A stretch of 64,000 bases of DNA from Anoxybacteroides tepidamans (GTDB lineage Bacteria; Bacillota; Bacilli; Bacillales; Anoxybacillaceae), in assembly GCF_014201465.1 (NCBI RefSeq), contig NZ_JACHEP010000003.1, positions 30,827 through 94,826 of the forward strand. Direction: 5' to 3'. The notes under the pieces are model-generated. The model was given only the letters and a program-made list of their open reading frames with translations. It ran no database searches and was not told the DNA's origin. The translations under genes and the position numbers were made by a program. Below, in pieces: positions 25,939-36,273 of this stretch (position 1 is its first letter; each line of letters opens with the position of its first letter).

Positions 25939-25966
25939 TGTATAACTATTACGAATTTTTTGTCTA
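25939..25966 (-). promoter_or_regulatory. Predicted sigma-A promoter of the iron-ADH/kinase/regulator operon
   Basis: Minus strand: -35 TAGACA (25961-25966), 16-bp spacer, -10 TATACA(AT) (25939-25944). Leader about 28 nt. No sigma-54 motif was found here, so regulator synthesis appears independent of the circuit it controls. Confidence 0.6.
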
Positions 25967-25987
25967 TTCCGTTGTTTTACGAGCAAT

Positions 25988-26013
25988 AAAAAAACGCCCT
26001 CTTTCTAAGGGCA
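25988..26013 (-). terminator. Terminator after the lipoprotein gene
   Basis: Minus strand GCCCT / AGGGC stem with 7-nt loop, followed by seven Ts (25988-25994). Confidence 0.88.
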
Positions 26014-26018
26014 TTCGA

Positions 26019-26456
26019 CTAGTCGAGTCGAACGTGAATGTCGTAAGTCGGGATGGCTTTTGTGAGCAATTCATATAATCGAGTTTGATCTTTTTGTCTT
26101 TGCTGATAGGATCTGTCGCGCGGGGCATGGACGGTTACCCACATGTCGTTGCCGTTCATCCACACGGACCCGGCCCGGTAATTTTTATATTGTTCGACCA
26201 CTTGCACCGCTTTCTGGACTAACGCGCGGTCGTTTGCGCTGCCGTCAGTTAAACTGATGAAATTCGGGTTTTGGTTCGTTTTCTCTGGGTCGGCAAAATG
26301 ATTGTAGATTCGATCGTAGCTAGGACGAGCTTCATTTGCAGTCATTAAGTTTTTCCCGTGTCGATCTTCGCTTTGCGCATGGTACTGCGAGTCCGTCGGA
26401 TTCATCGTACACGCAGCGAGAAAAACAGCAAAAAATAACAGCAGTAAGCGTTTCAT
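26019..26456 (-). CDS. Lipoprotein, YhcN/YlaJ-like sporulation family (tentative)
   Basis: 145 aa with a lipoprotein signal: KRLLLLFFAVFLAAC, lipidated Cys about residue 16. The rest resembles YhcN/YlaJ spore lipoproteins: a polar linker, then a small alpha/beta domain with DRALVQKAVQVVEQYKNY and a VWMNGNDMWVTVHA strand pair. GGAGGCGATAAAG precedes the ATG. Own terminator. Not part of the B. subtilis tdk-prfA segment. The family assignment is by resemblance only. Confidence 0.7.
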   Translation of the reverse strand: MKRLLLLFFAVFLAACTMNPTDSQYHAQSEDRHGKNLMTANEARPSYDRIYNHFADPEKTNQNPNFISLTDGSANDRALVQKAVQVVEQYKNYRAGSVWMNGNDMWVTVHAPRDRSYQQRQKDQTRLYELLTKAIPTYDIHVRLD

Positions 26457-26522
26457 CTTTATCGCCTCCCTGCCGTTATCTTTTCCAATCGTTGAAAAAA
26501 ATATGGATAGAAGAATATGTCA

Positions 26523-27146
26523 TTAACGAGCGGTGGGCTCGTTCGTTGGGCGATGGTGACGTTCGACCGGTTTGTCTGGCACTTCATGGTGATGGCGGCA
26601 ACGCGGTTCATATGATTCGCTGGCACCGACTAAAATGATCGGATCGTGATATGAAGCCGGCTTGCCGTTAATTAAACGCTGTGTGCGGCTTGCTGGTGAG
26701 CCGCATACCGTACAAACAGCTTGAAGCTTCGTAACAGATTCCGCTATCGCCATTAATGTCGGCACCGGTCCAAACGGTTCGCCACGGAAATCTTGGTCCA
26801 ATCCGGCGACAATGACGCGATAACCACGATCGGCTAACGTTTGCACCACGTCGACAATTTGTTCGTTGAAAAACTGCACTTCGTCAATCGCAATAACATC
26901 CGTCTGTTCGGAAATGTATTGAAAAATCTCGCCTGCCGAATGAACCGGAATGGCAATGACCGATGTGCCGTTATGCGAAACGACCGCTTCTTCACTATAC
27001 CGATTATCGATCGCCGGCTTAAACACTTTCACTTCTTGTTTGGCGAACGTCGCGCGGCGCACGCGGCGAATGAGTTCTTCCGATTTGCCAGAAAACATGC
27101 TGCCGCAAATGACTTCGATCCAGCCTGATTGTGTCATGACATACAT
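26523..27146 (-). CDS. tdk: Thymidine kinase
   Basis: Type II thymidine kinase (207 aa): ATP + thymidine to dTMP. P-loop [12 protein letters not shown] (about 14-25), DEVQFF Walker-B-like motif, and zinc-binding Cys pairs CTVCG and, near the end, a Cys-His-rich tail. Start ATG 27146 with AAGGGG 8 nt upstream; a terminator sits between it and rpmE, so the 46 in-frame codons further upstream are not part of the gene. Confidence 0.95.
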   Translation of the reverse strand: MYVMTQSGWIEVICGSMFSGKSEELIRRVRRATFAKQEVKVFKPAIDNRYSEEAVVSHNGTSVIAIPVHSAGEIFQYISEQTDVIAIDEVQFFNEQIVDVVQTLADRGYRVIVAGLDQDFRGEPFGPVPTLMAIAESVTKLQAVCTVCGSPASRTQRLINGKPASYHDPIILVGASESYEPRCRHHHEVPDKPVERHHRPTNEPTAR

Positions 27147-27175
27147 CGGGGCATCCCCTTTCTTATAGCCTTGCA

Positions 27176-27218
27176 TGAAAAAACAGGCAAGTGAATGAAC
27201 TTCGCTTGCCTGTTTTTC
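27176..27218. terminator. Terminator between rpmE and tdk
   Basis: Perfect 13-bp arms AAAAACAGGCAAG (27179-27191) and CTTGCCTGTTTTT (27205-27217), 13-nt loop. Works on the minus strand for rpmE. Confidence 0.93.
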
Positions 27219-27280
27219 GTGTTTATTAGCGGGCATAATTGTAAGCACAGTGCAAATGAATCGCACCGTTTCCGCTTTTC

Positions 27281-27481
27281 TCATTTAAGGCCATATTTTT
27301 TGTTGAATTTATCAACACGTCCTGCAGCAGAAGCGAATTTTTGGCGTCCTGTGTAAAATGGATGGCACTCAGAACAAATTTCCACGCGCACTTCATTTTT
27401 CACAGAGCCGCTTTCGAATTCGTTTCCACAAGCACATTTTACGATCACTTTTTTGTACTCAGGATGAATTCCTGCTTTCAT
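27281..27481 (-). CDS. rpmE: Ribosomal protein bL31, zinc-binding type
   Basis: 66 aa. Four cysteines, CACGNEF (16 and 18) and [10 protein letters not shown] (36 and 39), mark the zinc-containing form that Bacilli use when zinc is plentiful; the zinc-free paralogue (ytiA type) is not in the window. ATG with AAAGGGA/GGAGATG upstream. Between rho and tdk as in B. subtilis. Confidence 0.97.
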   Translation of the reverse strand: MKAGIHPEYKKVIVKCACGNEFESGSVKNEVRVEICSECHPFYTGRQKFASAAGRVDKFNKKYGLK

Positions 27482-27606
27482 TCCCTTTCATCTCCTTCCG
27501 CCCTGAATCATTTCGAAACAGAGTTTTTCTATCGTTTTGAGTGGGTTCTCATCGTTTAAACACACATGGTAAAATTATAACAAGGGCAGGGGTGTTTTGC
27601 AACTAG

Positions 27607-28878
27607 TTATTTTTTTACACCCATACTTTTCCATTCTTCATCTAACATCGCAAAAAATTCTTCGTTCGTCTTCGTTTGGCGAAGTTTATTTAAAAAGCGG
27701 TCGATAAAGTCCGGCGTATCGGACATCGTCTTGCGGATCGCCCACAGTTTCTCCAAATGTTCACGCGGTATGAGCAATTCTTCTTTGCGCGTGCCGGAGC
27801 GGCGAATGTCAATCGCTGGGAAGATGCGTCGTTCTGCAAGCGAACGATCTAAATGCAATTCCATGTTGCCCGTTCCTTTAAACTCTTCGTAAATGACGTC
27901 ATCCATCCGTGAGCCTGTATCAACGAGCGCCGTCGCTAAAATCGTTAAGCTGCCGCCTTCTTCAATGTTGCGCGCCGCTCCGAAAAACCGCTTCGGACGG
28001 TGAAAGGCAGCTGGATCAATCCCCCCGGAAAGCGTACGTCCGCTCGGCGGAATGACTAAGTTGTACGCGCGCGCCAGACGGGTGATGCTGTCCATCAAAA
28101 TAACGACATCGCGCTTATGTTCGACAAGGCGCATTGCCCGCTCTAATACAAGTTCCGCCACTTTAATATGGTTTTCCGGCACTTCATCGAACGTCGAGCT
28201 GACGACATCTCCCGCTACTGAACGTTCGATATCCGTCACTTCCTCAGGACGTTCGTCAATGAGAAGAACGATCAGCTCTACATCTGGATGATTCGTTGTG
28301 ATGCTGTTAGCAATTTCTTTCAGCAACATTGTTTTCCCAGCTTTTGGAGGAGCGACAATCAAACCGCGCTGTCCAAACCCGACTGGGGCAATTAAATCAA
28401 TAATTCGGGTCGACAATTTATCAGGCGTTGTTTCAAGTTTCATTTGCCGGCTCGGATAAAGTGGGGTTAGTGCAGGGAAATGAACGCGCTCTTTTGCAGT
28501 TTCTGGGTCTTCTCCATTCACCGCTTCAACATGAAGCAGGCCGTAATATCGTTCATTTTCTTTTGGAGGCCGCACTTTTCCGGACACTTTATCGCCATTT
28601 CGTAAATCAAAGCGGCGAATTTGCGAGGCTGAAATATAAATATCTTCTGAACTTGGCGAGTAGTTGATCGGGCGCAAAAAACCGAACCCTTCCGACTGAA
28701 TAATTTCGAGCACGCCTTCCATAAACAATAGCCCGTCTTGTTCTGCCTGCGCTTTCAAAATCGCGAAAATAAGCTCTTTTTTCGTTAGTTTACTGTAGTA
28801 AGAAATTTTATATTGCCGAGCGAGCTCGTACAGCTCTTTTAGTTTCATATTTTCTAATACTGAGATTGATAAGTCCAT
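27607..28878 (-). CDS. rho: Transcription termination factor Rho
   Basis: Hexameric RNA-dependent ATPase/translocase (423 aa). N-terminal helical and cold-shock-like RNA-binding domains (about 1-125, GFLRP), Walker [15 protein letters not shown] (about 178-191), DERPEEVTD and Walker [17 protein letters not shown]. The ribosome site is weak (TGTGGTG), and the gene has a leader of about 150 nt; Rho genes are often autoregulated. Confidence 0.98.
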   Translation of the reverse strand: MDLSISVLENMKLKELYELARQYKISYYSKLTKKELIFAILKAQAEQDGLLFMEGVLEIIQSEGFGFLRPINYSPSSEDIYISASQIRRFDLRNGDKVSGKVRPPKENERYYGLLHVEAVNGEDPETAKERVHFPALTPLYPSRQMKLETTPDKLSTRIIDLIAPVGFGQRGLIVAPPKAGKTMLLKEIANSITTNHPDVELIVLLIDERPEEVTDIERSVAGDVVSSTFDEVPENHIKVAELVLERAMRLVEHKRDVVILMDSITRLARAYNLVIPPSGRTLSGGIDPAAFHRPKRFFGAARNIEEGGSLTILATALVDTGSRMDDVIYEEFKGTGNMELHLDRSLAERRIFPAIDIRRSGTRKEELLIPREHLEKLWAIRKTMSDTPDFIDRFLNKLRQTKTNEEFFAMLDEEWKSMGVKK

Positions 28879-29032
28879 TTCAACACCACACTTTTACTAT
28901 TTTTCTCTCCCATATACACCAAATGAATCAATGAAATACGTTATGGATGGGATGAAAGAAGGTCATGAAGGTTTACATATTTTAAAGAAGCAAAAATCGC
29001 AGAGCTTATTTTTATGCGCACACAGCATGACT

Positions 29033-29062
29033 ATTTTACCCTTTTTCCCGTTTTTTAATCAA
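29033..29062 (-). promoter_or_regulatory. Candidate sigma-A promoter for rho
   Basis: Minus strand: -35 TTGATT (29057-29062), 18-bp spacer, -10 TAAAAT (29033-29038). It lies just after the glpX terminator. The leader 28879-29026 contains no strong hairpin visible by eye. Confidence 0.45.
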
Positions 29063-29073
29063 CATTTTTTTAT

Positions 29074-29115
29074 AAAAAATAAGCGAGGGAGATCGTTGAA
29101 TCTGCGCCCCGCTCA
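29074..29115 (-). terminator. Probable terminator after glpX
   Basis: Minus strand GAGCGGGG (29107-29114) pairs with CCCTCGCTT (29081-29089) with one bulge, then ATTTTTTAT. Confidence 0.5.
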
Positions 29116-29121
29116 CATTGT

Positions 29122-30087
29122 TTACGGTTTGATCACTAAGTTTGGTTTTTTCTTTAAGCTATGGCGTCCATCGATAAAACGAACCGTGCCGGATTTCGCC
29201 CTCATCACAACAGAATGCGTTTCTCCATAAGAACCTTTAAACTGCACCCCTCGTAACAATTCACCGTCTGTGACTCCTGTCGCGGCAAAAATCGCATCAT
29301 CTCCTTTTACTAAATCTTCCATACGCAACACTTTGTTAACGTCAAGTCCCATTTTTTTACATCTCTCTAGTTCTGCATCATTTTGCGGAAGAAGCTTTCC
29401 TTGAATTTCACCGCCTAAACATTTGAGCGCAACCGCCGCTAGCACTCCTTCTGGCGCGCCGCCGGACCCGAATAAAATGTCAACACCGGTGTGATCGAAC
29501 GCCGTATTGATCGCCGCTGCGACATCGCCGTCATTAATCAGCTTAATGCGCGCGCCTGCTTCGCGCAGCTCGGCAATAATCCGCTCATGGCGTGGGCGGT
29601 TTAACACGATCGCGACGACATCTTCAACATCTTTATTTTTCGCTTTCGCAACCGCTTTCAAATTCTCAATAATCGGAGCGTTAATGTCAATCATGCCGAC
29701 TGCTTCCGGTCCGACCGCAATTTTATCCATATACATATCAGGGGCGTGAAGCAAATTCCCGTGATCAGCCACCGCCACAACCGCTAACGCATTCCATCCT
29801 CCGGAAGCGACGATATTCGTCCCTTCTAGTGGATCAACCGCGACATCGACGCGCGGACCATAGCCATTTCCAAGCTTTTCGCCAATGTATAACATTGGCG
29901 CTTCGTCCATTTCCCCTTCGCCGATAACGACCGTTCCTTTCATCGGGATCGTATCAAACACATCGCGCATCGCTGATGTGGCCGCTTCATCGGCTTCGTC
30001 TTTTCTTCCGCGCCCCATCCAACGCGCAGCAGCTAATGCCGCCGCTTCCGTTACACGAACGAGTTCCATCGATAAACTTCTTTCCAT
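29122..30087 (-). CDS. glpX: Class II fructose-1,6-bisphosphatase
   Basis: Gluconeogenic phosphatase (321 aa), GlpX family. Metal/substrate motifs [28 protein letters not shown] (about 85-97) and the [15 protein letters not shown] loop are visible. GGGGAGAAGTTACG upstream of ATG. Neighbour of murA2, fsa and fba as in B. subtilis (ywjI); with fba it forms a gluconeogenic pair. Confidence 0.96.
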   Translation of the reverse strand: MERSLSMELVRVTEAAALAAARWMGRGRKDEADEAATSAMRDVFDTIPMKGTVVIGEGEMDEAPMLYIGEKLGNGYGPRVDVAVDPLEGTNIVASGGWNALAVVAVADHGNLLHAPDMYMDKIAVGPEAVGMIDINAPIIENLKAVAKAKNKDVEDVVAIVLNRPRHERIIAELREAGARIKLINDGDVAAAINTAFDHTGVDILFGSGGAPEGVLAAVALKCLGGEIQGKLLPQNDAELERCKKMGLDVNKVLRMEDLVKGDDAIFAATGVTDGELLRGVQFKGSYGETHSVVMRAKSGTVRFIDGRHSLKKKPNLVIKP

Positions 30088-30115
30088 CGTAACTTCTCCC
30101 CCTCCCCTTCACTGC

Positions 30116-31402
30116 CTACGAATTTTGCATTTGTTCAATTTCTTGGTCGGTCATTTTTTCGCGCCAAATCGTTGCGCCTAATCCTGTGAGCTTTTCGACA
30201 AGATGGCTATATCCGCGGTCAATATGCTCAATGCCAGTAATTTCTGTCACTCCTTCTGCCATCAAACCGGCAATGACAAGCGACGCACCAGCTCTTAAGT
30301 CGCTCGCTTTTACTCTCGCCCCTTGCAATTGGACAGGTCCTGTTACAATCGCGGAACGCCCTTCCACTTTAATGTTGGCATTCATTCTGCGCAATTCATC
30401 AATATGCTTAAACCGGGCGCTGTAAATCGTGTCGGTGACGACGCTCGTCCCGTTTGCTTTCGTCAATAGCGCTGTAAACGGCTGCTGCAGATCGGTTGGA
30501 AACCCTGGATATACAAGCGTTTTGACATCGACCGCTTTCATGTGGGGAACTCCCTTCACAAGTATTTGATCATCGTTCGCTTCCGCCTGTACCCCCATTT
30601 CGCGCAGTTTTGCCGTCAACGACTCGAGATGCTGCGGAATGACGTTGTCGATAATCACTTCCTGTCCCATTGCCGCCGCAGCAATCATAAACGTGCCGGC
30701 TTCGATCCGATCAGGAATAATCGAATGGCGGCAGCCGGACAGCTTTTCGACTCCATCAATGCGGATGACGTCCGTTCCCGCTCCTTTAATTTTAGCGCCC
30801 ATGTTCGACAGCAACGTCGCGACGTCAATAATTTCCGGCTCTTTTGCCGCATTTTCGATGATTGTGCGCCCTTTGGCGCGTACCGCTGCCAACATGATGT
30901 TAATTGTGGCGCCGACGCTCACGACGTCTAAATAAATGCGGGCGCCGCGCAATTCATCGGCGCGCAAGTAAATCGCTCCTTGCTCGTTCGTCACCTTGAC
31001 TCCTAACGCTTCAAACCCTTTAATATGCTGATCGATCGGGCGCGGGCCTAAATGGCAGCCACCGGGCAACCCGATGACGGCCTTTTTGAAACGCCCGACC
31101 ATCGCTCCCATCAAATAGTAAGAAGCGCGCAATTTTTTCACTTTTCCGTTTGGAAGAGGCATTGATACGATGTTCGTCGGATCAATCATTGCTTCCTTGC
31201 CATCAAAATGAAATGTGCCGCCAATTTCTTCGATTAACTCACCTAACACGCGAACATCTGAAATATCGGGCAACCCTTCAATCGTCACCCGCGATTCAGC
31301 AAGAATCGTCGCCGGAATTAACGCTACTGCGCTGTTTTTTGCCCCGCTGATTCGCACCGTTCCGCGCAAAAGGTCGCCGCCTATGATTTTTAACTTTTCC
31401 AT
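30116..31402 (-). CDS. murAB: UDP-N-acetylglucosamine 1-carboxyvinyltransferase 2
   Basis: First committed step of peptidoglycan synthesis, PEP + UDP-GlcNAc (428 aa). Active Cys116 in [13 protein letters not shown] (target of fosfomycin), Lys22/Asn23 in SGAKNSAV, and the C-terminal [15 protein letters not shown]. By position this is the second Bacillus copy (murAB, also called murZ). AGGGAGACTATA upstream of the ATG. Confidence 0.95.
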   Translation of the reverse strand: MEKLKIIGGDLLRGTVRISGAKNSAVALIPATILAESRVTIEGLPDISDVRVLGELIEEIGGTFHFDGKEAMIDPTNIVSMPLPNGKVKKLRASYYLMGAMVGRFKKAVIGLPGGCHLGPRPIDQHIKGFEALGVKVTNEQGAIYLRADELRGARIYLDVVSVGATINIMLAAVRAKGRTIIENAAKEPEIIDVATLLSNMGAKIKGAGTDVIRIDGVEKLSGCRHSIIPDRIEAGTFMIAAAAMGQEVIIDNVIPQHLESLTAKLREMGVQAEANDDQILVKGVPHMKAVDVKTLVYPGFPTDLQQPFTALLTKANGTSVVTDTIYSARFKHIDELRRMNANIKVEGRSAIVTGPVQLQGARVKASDLRAGASLVIAGLMAEGVTEITGIEHIDRGYSHLVEKLTGLGATIWREKMTDQEIEQMQNS

Positions 31403-31487
31403 TATAGTCTCCCTTCCAGCGAAGATAACTTGCGTTTGCGCGAATTTACAAGGAAACAGTTACAGTTTAGACAAAAACGGCCGATTT

Positions 31488-32132
31488 TTATCGCTTCTGT
31501 TGATTCCAGTCCGCTAAAAATTTTTCAATGCCTTGGTCTGTGAGGGGATGCTGGAAAAGCTGCATCAACACTTTGTAAGGAACCGTCGCAATATGCGCCC
31601 CCCTTAATGCGGCTTCCGTCACATGAAGCGGATGACGAATCGACGCCGCAATAATTTCCGTTTCAATGCCGTGAATATCAAAAATGTTGGCGATCGTCGA
31701 AATGAGCTCTAAGCCGTTATGGCCGATATCGTCCAAGCGGCCGAGAAATGGGGAAACGTATGTCGCACCGGCACGAGCTGCCAACAACGCCTGATTCGCC
31801 GTAAAAATAAGGGTGACGTTCGTTTTAATACCTTTTTCGCTAAATACTTTGACGGCTTTCAATCCTTCTGGCGTCATTGGTACTTTGATCGTAATGTTTG
31901 GGGCGATTTTCGCCAATTCTTCCCCTTCTTGAATCATTCCTTCCGCATCGGTCGAAATGACTTCCGCGCTGACTGACCCTGGCACAATCGCCGTAATTTC
32001 GCGGAGACGGTCATGGAAGGAAACATTTTCTTTCGCTACAAGGCTTGGATTCGTCGTCACCCCTGCTAAAACCCCCAATTCATTTGCTTTTTTAATTTCT
32101 TCTAAATTCGCCGTATCAATAAAAAATTTCAT
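31488..32132 (-). CDS. tal: Transaldolase / fructose-6-phosphate aldolase family (TalC)
   Basis: Small transaldolase-type barrel (214 aa), [14 protein letters not shown] at the N-terminus, Schiff-base Lys in [15 protein letters not shown] (about residue 84), and [32 protein letters not shown]. Corresponds to ywjH. Subfamily members act as transaldolase in Bacilli; aldolase activity cannot be excluded. GGAGGATGGGATC upstream. Confidence 0.92.
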   Translation of the reverse strand: MKFFIDTANLEEIKKANELGVLAGVTTNPSLVAKENVSFHDRLREITAIVPGSVSAEVISTDAEGMIQEGEELAKIAPNITIKVPMTPEGLKAVKVFSEKGIKTNVTLIFTANQALLAARAGATYVSPFLGRLDDIGHNGLELISTIANIFDIHGIETEIIAASIRHPLHVTEAALRGAHIATVPYKVLMQLFQHPLTDQGIEKFLADWNQQKR

Positions 32133-32168
32133 GATCCCATCCTCCTAAACTAAATATTATTGAAATGA

Positions 32169-32210
32169 AACAAAACCGCTCGTTTCGGCTGCGAGCCGAA
32201 ACGATGCGGC
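32169..32210 (-). terminator. Terminator after fba
   Basis: Long minus-strand stem CCGC..CGTTTCGGCT / AGCCGAAACG..GCGG with a 3-nt loop and one small internal mismatch, then TTTTGTTTC. Confidence 0.82.
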
Positions 32211-32217
32211 TATGCGA

Positions 32218-33078
32218 TTACAACGCTTTACCAGAAGAACCGAACTCGCGCATTTTGCCGATGACCGTCGTTTTAATCGCATCGCGGCCAGGACCGATAA
32301 TTTTGCGTGGGTCATATACTTTTTCATCTTTCGCCAATACTTCGCGGACAACTTTTGTAAAGGCCATTTGGTTTTCTGTGTTCACGTTAATTTTCGAAGT
32401 ACCTAGCGAAATCGCGCGTTGAATTTGTTCCGTTGGAATGCCGGTGCCGCCATGCAATACGAGCGGAACGCGCGTTAAGTCGCGGATGATTTCCATTTCT
32501 TTGAATCCTAATTTTGGCTCACCTTTATAAGGACCGTGAACAGATCCAAGCGCAGGTGCAAGGCAATCAATGCCGGTACGCTTCACAAGCTCTTCGCATT
32601 CTTTCGGATCGGCATAAATGATTCCTTCAGCGACGACATCATCTTCTTGGCCGCCGACCGTACCGAGCTCCGCTTCGACCGATACGCCGCGCGCATGGGC
32701 GTATTCAACAACTTGTGAAGTAATTTGTACGTTCTCTTCAAATGGATGGTGAGAGGCATCAATCATAACGGATGTAAAACCAGCGTCAATTGCCGCTTTA
32801 CATTTTTCAAAGCTAGAGCCGTGATCGAGGTGAATGGCAACAGGAACGGTAATATTCATATCTTCCATTAAGCCTTTGACCATGTTGACAACCGTTTTGA
32901 AGCCACCCATGTAGCGAGCTGCTCCCTCCGATACGCCGAGAATGACCGGAGATTTTTCTTCTTCTGCCGCTGCTAAAATCGCTTGCGTCCATTCTAAGTT
33001 GTTAATGTTAAATTGCCCGACCGCATACTTTTCCGCTAGCGCGTTATTTAGCATTTCCTTCATCGATACTAAAGGCAT
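32218..33078 (-). CDS. fbaA: Class II fructose-bisphosphate aldolase
   Basis: Zinc aldolase (286 aa) of glycolysis/gluconeogenesis. Zinc ligands in [11 protein letters not shown] (first His pair) and the later [10 protein letters not shown] and GSVHG motifs; catalytic Asp in HLDHG. Start ATG 33078 with AAGGAGGATTTTATC ahead; seven upstream in-frame codons overlap the ribosome site. Between spo0F and tal. Confidence 0.97.
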   Translation of the reverse strand: MPLVSMKEMLNNALAEKYAVGQFNINNLEWTQAILAAAEEEKSPVILGVSEGAARYMGGFKTVVNMVKGLMEDMNITVPVAIHLDHGSSFEKCKAAIDAGFTSVMIDASHHPFEENVQITSQVVEYAHARGVSVEAELGTVGGQEDDVVAEGIIYADPKECEELVKRTGIDCLAPALGSVHGPYKGEPKLGFKEMEIIRDLTRVPLVLHGGTGIPTEQIQRAISLGTSKINVNTENQMAFTKVVREVLAKDEKVYDPRKIIGPGRDAIKTTVIGKMREFGSSGKAL

Positions 33079-33188
33079 GATAAAATCCTCCTTAATCATT
33101 AAACTTCGCCTTTCGCAAAAAAGGGGCTATGCGTAGCATCGCCGAAATAAGTCGAAATATGTATGAAAGGCGCGCTTCCTACGTTATA

Positions 33189-33217
33189 AGCATACCAACT
33201 TATGGACAAAACAGCAA
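33189..33217 (-). promoter_or_regulatory. Predicted sigma-A promoter of fba
   Basis: Minus strand: -35 TTGCTG (33212-33217), 17-bp spacer, extended -10 TGG-TATGCT (33189-33194). Leader about 100 nt, in which CGCCTTTC and GAAAGGCG can pair over a 50-nt loop. Confidence 0.6.
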
Positions 33218-33247
33218 CCTTATGAACATCGGCGAATTTCACAAAAG

Positions 33248-33256
33248 TTTGTCGAA
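33248..33256. promoter_or_regulatory. Spo0A-box-like sequence between spo0F and fba
   Basis: TTTGTCGAA on the plus strand, a strong match to the core of the Spo0A (0A) box. It is 6 nt past the spo0F stop and about 70 bp upstream of the predicted fba start. Single site; function unproven. Confidence 0.4.
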
Positions 33257-33262
33257 ATGTTA

Positions 33263-33625
33263 TTACAAAGAGATATATTTTTTTACAGCTTCACGCAGCT
33301 CATCAATATCAAACGGTTTGGCAAAATGCATAATCGCTCCTAACTCTTTCGTTTCTTGAATCATATCAAGTTCGCCATAGGCGGTCATAATAATCACTTT
33401 AACTTGCTGACTCATCTCTTTAATTCGTTTTAATATTTCAATCCCGTCCATGCCGGGAATTTTCATATCTAACAATACTAAATTAGGTTGGTGTTTTTGA
33501 ACAATTTCTAATGCTTGCAAACCATTAGCTGCCTGAAAAGTGGTGTATCCTTCCCTTTGAAATACTTCGTTCAATAAAATGCGAATTCCATATTGATCAT
33601 CGACGATTAAAAGCTTGTTCTCCAT
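33263..33625 (-). CDS. spo0F: Sporulation phosphorelay response regulator Spo0F
   Basis: Single-domain receiver (120 aa) that passes phosphate from sensor kinases to Spo0B in sporulation. Acidic pocket Asp9/Asp10, phospho-acceptor Asp53 in [13 protein letters not shown], Thr in IIMTAYGE, Lys in HFAKPFD. Near identical to B. subtilis Spo0F, with the Ile-Leu-Leu helix-1 surface ([11 protein letters not shown]) that docks Spo0B. Flanked by fba and divergent ywjG as in B. subtilis. Confidence 0.97.
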   Translation of the reverse strand: MENKLLIVDDQYGIRILLNEVFQREGYTTFQAANGLQALEIVQKHQPNLVLLDMKIPGMDGIEILKRIKEMSQQVKVIIMTAYGELDMIQETKELGAIMHFAKPFDIDELREAVKKYISL

Positions 33626-33682
33626 CTGCTACACACCTCTATTCTTTAGAGTCTTCTGCTTAATATATTTTCACATCTATTA

Positions 33683-33710
33683 ATTTCACATTTCCTAGCC
33701 ATTTTCCTGC
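33683..33710 (-). promoter_or_regulatory. Candidate sigma-H promoter of spo0F
   Basis: Minus strand: GCAGGAAAA (33702-33710) as -35 and TGTGAAATT about 11 bp later as -10, resembling RNAGGAWWW-N11/12-RNNGAATWW with two mismatches. B. subtilis spo0F is known to have a sigma-H promoter. Confidence 0.5.
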
Positions 33711-33797
33711 CTCTTTTTTGCATGATTATCAACAAATGACAATATGGATGCACTTTTTTCGGCTTATTTCTCCCAAAGAACAATAGCAATGAAACGG

Positions 33798-33825
33798 TTG
33801 TTTTCTCATCTAAATCAAGTATACT
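33798..33825 (+). promoter_or_regulatory. Predicted sigma-A promoter of ywjG
   Basis: -35 TTGTTT (33798-33803), 16-bp spacer, -10 TATACT (33820-33825). Start near 33832, leader about 20 nt. Confidence 0.6.
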
Positions 33826-33852
33826 GTAATGTTTAGAAGGAAGGTGAAAATA

Positions 33853-34383
33853 ATGATAAAAATTTTGCTAACGCAATTAAACGGCTATTTTAAAAACCTA
33901 GCTGAAAACGAAGAAACGGCGATCGAAGACGGTGCCCGTTTGCTCGCTCAAGCGATCATGGGAGACGGACGGCTATTGATTCACGGATTCGATGAGATGG
34001 AAGCGGTTGTCCTCGAAGCGACGAAAGGACAAGAGACGCTGCCGAAAGCAGAGCCGTTGATCGAAAACGGAACAATCCGCAGTGACATCGACAATACGGA
34101 TCGCGTTTTGCTTATTGCGCGTTTCTGCAACGACGAGCGGGCGATTGCATTAGCGGAACAATTACGAGGACAAGTTCCGGTCGTCGCCATCTCCGCAACG
34201 GTCGGTGAAGGGCGTTCTCTTGCAGACGCGGTTGACGTGCATATCGACAGCAAGCTGACAAAGCCGCTTATTCCGAAAGACGATGGCACCCGCTTCGGAT
34301 TTCCAGCGTTGATGACGGCATTGTTTGCCTACTATTGCTTATTTTTCACCATTCATGAAATTTTAGATGAGTATGACGAATAA
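33853..34383 (+). CDS. ywjG: DUF2529 family protein (YwjG)
   Basis: 176 aa, conserved in Bacilli between spo0F and pyrG; function unknown. The fold looks like a sugar-isomerase (SIS)-type alpha/beta domain: GARLLAQAIMGDGRLLIHGFDEME resembles the first SIS strand and loop, and VLLIARFCNDERAIALAEQLRGQVPVVAISA the second half. ATG 33853 with GAAGGAAGGTG upstream; an in-frame start at 33829 lies within the leader. Ends before a bidirectional terminator. Confidence 0.88.
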   Translation: MIKILLTQLNGYFKNLAENEETAIEDGARLLAQAIMGDGRLLIHGFDEMEAVVLEATKGQETLPKAEPLIENGTIRSDIDNTDRVLLIARFCNDERAIALAEQLRGQVPVVAISATVGEGRSLADAVDVHIDSKLTKPLIPKDDGTRFGFPALMTALFAYYCLFFTIHEILDEYDE

Positions 34384-34435
34384 TGTTATTGCCCATCCAT
34401 GCATGAAAATAGCCGCTTATTCACCGTTGTTTTCA

Positions 34436-34477
34436 CAAAAAAGGAGGGTGGCCCGGCGAGGGGATACCCTCCTTTTA
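34436..34477. terminator. Bidirectional terminator between ywjG and pyrG
   Basis: AAAAAAGGAGGGT (34437-34449) and ACCCTCCTTTT (34466-34476) with a 16-nt loop; T-runs on both strands, serving the convergent genes. Confidence 0.88.
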
Positions 34478-34511
34478 TCTGCCGTGTTTGAGATTAAGCA
34501 GCCATCCTTTA

Positions 34512-36152
<1,641 letters not shown>

Positions 36153-36167
36153 TCAAAGCGCCAAAAT

Positions 36168-36200
36168 AAAAAACGCTCCTCTTACAGTGTAAGGGAGCGA
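36168..36200 (-). terminator. pyrG leader attenuator
   Basis: Minus strand hairpin CGCTCCCTTACA / TGTAAGAGGAGCG followed by six Ts, inside the pyrG leader. The 5' arm carries CTCCCTT. In the B. subtilis pyrG mechanism, G residues added by slippage at the transcript start pair with such a pyrimidine stretch and block the terminator. Confidence 0.9.
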
Positions 36201-36225
36201 TATTTTTATCGAAATTATTGAAAGA

Positions 36226-36265
36226 GCCCAAATAAGATTCTACATAGTCCGGCATATAAAGTCAA
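36226..36265 (-). promoter_or_regulatory. pyrG promoter with GGGC start (reiterative transcription)
   Basis: Minus strand: -35 TTGACT (36260-36265), 17-bp spacer, -10 TAGAAT (36237-36242), then seven bases and GGGC (36229 to 36226) as the expected start. A GGGC start is the hallmark of CTP-dependent slippage: with low CTP the polymerase stutters on G at position 4. The promoter lies only 9 nt from the rpoE stop codon region. Confidence 0.88.
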
Positions 36266-36273
36266 GGGGATTG

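Noticed and set aside
32157-32406. Small open frames on both strands between tal and fba
   Set aside because: They cover the fba terminator and the antisense of fba; no ribosome sites or codon pattern.
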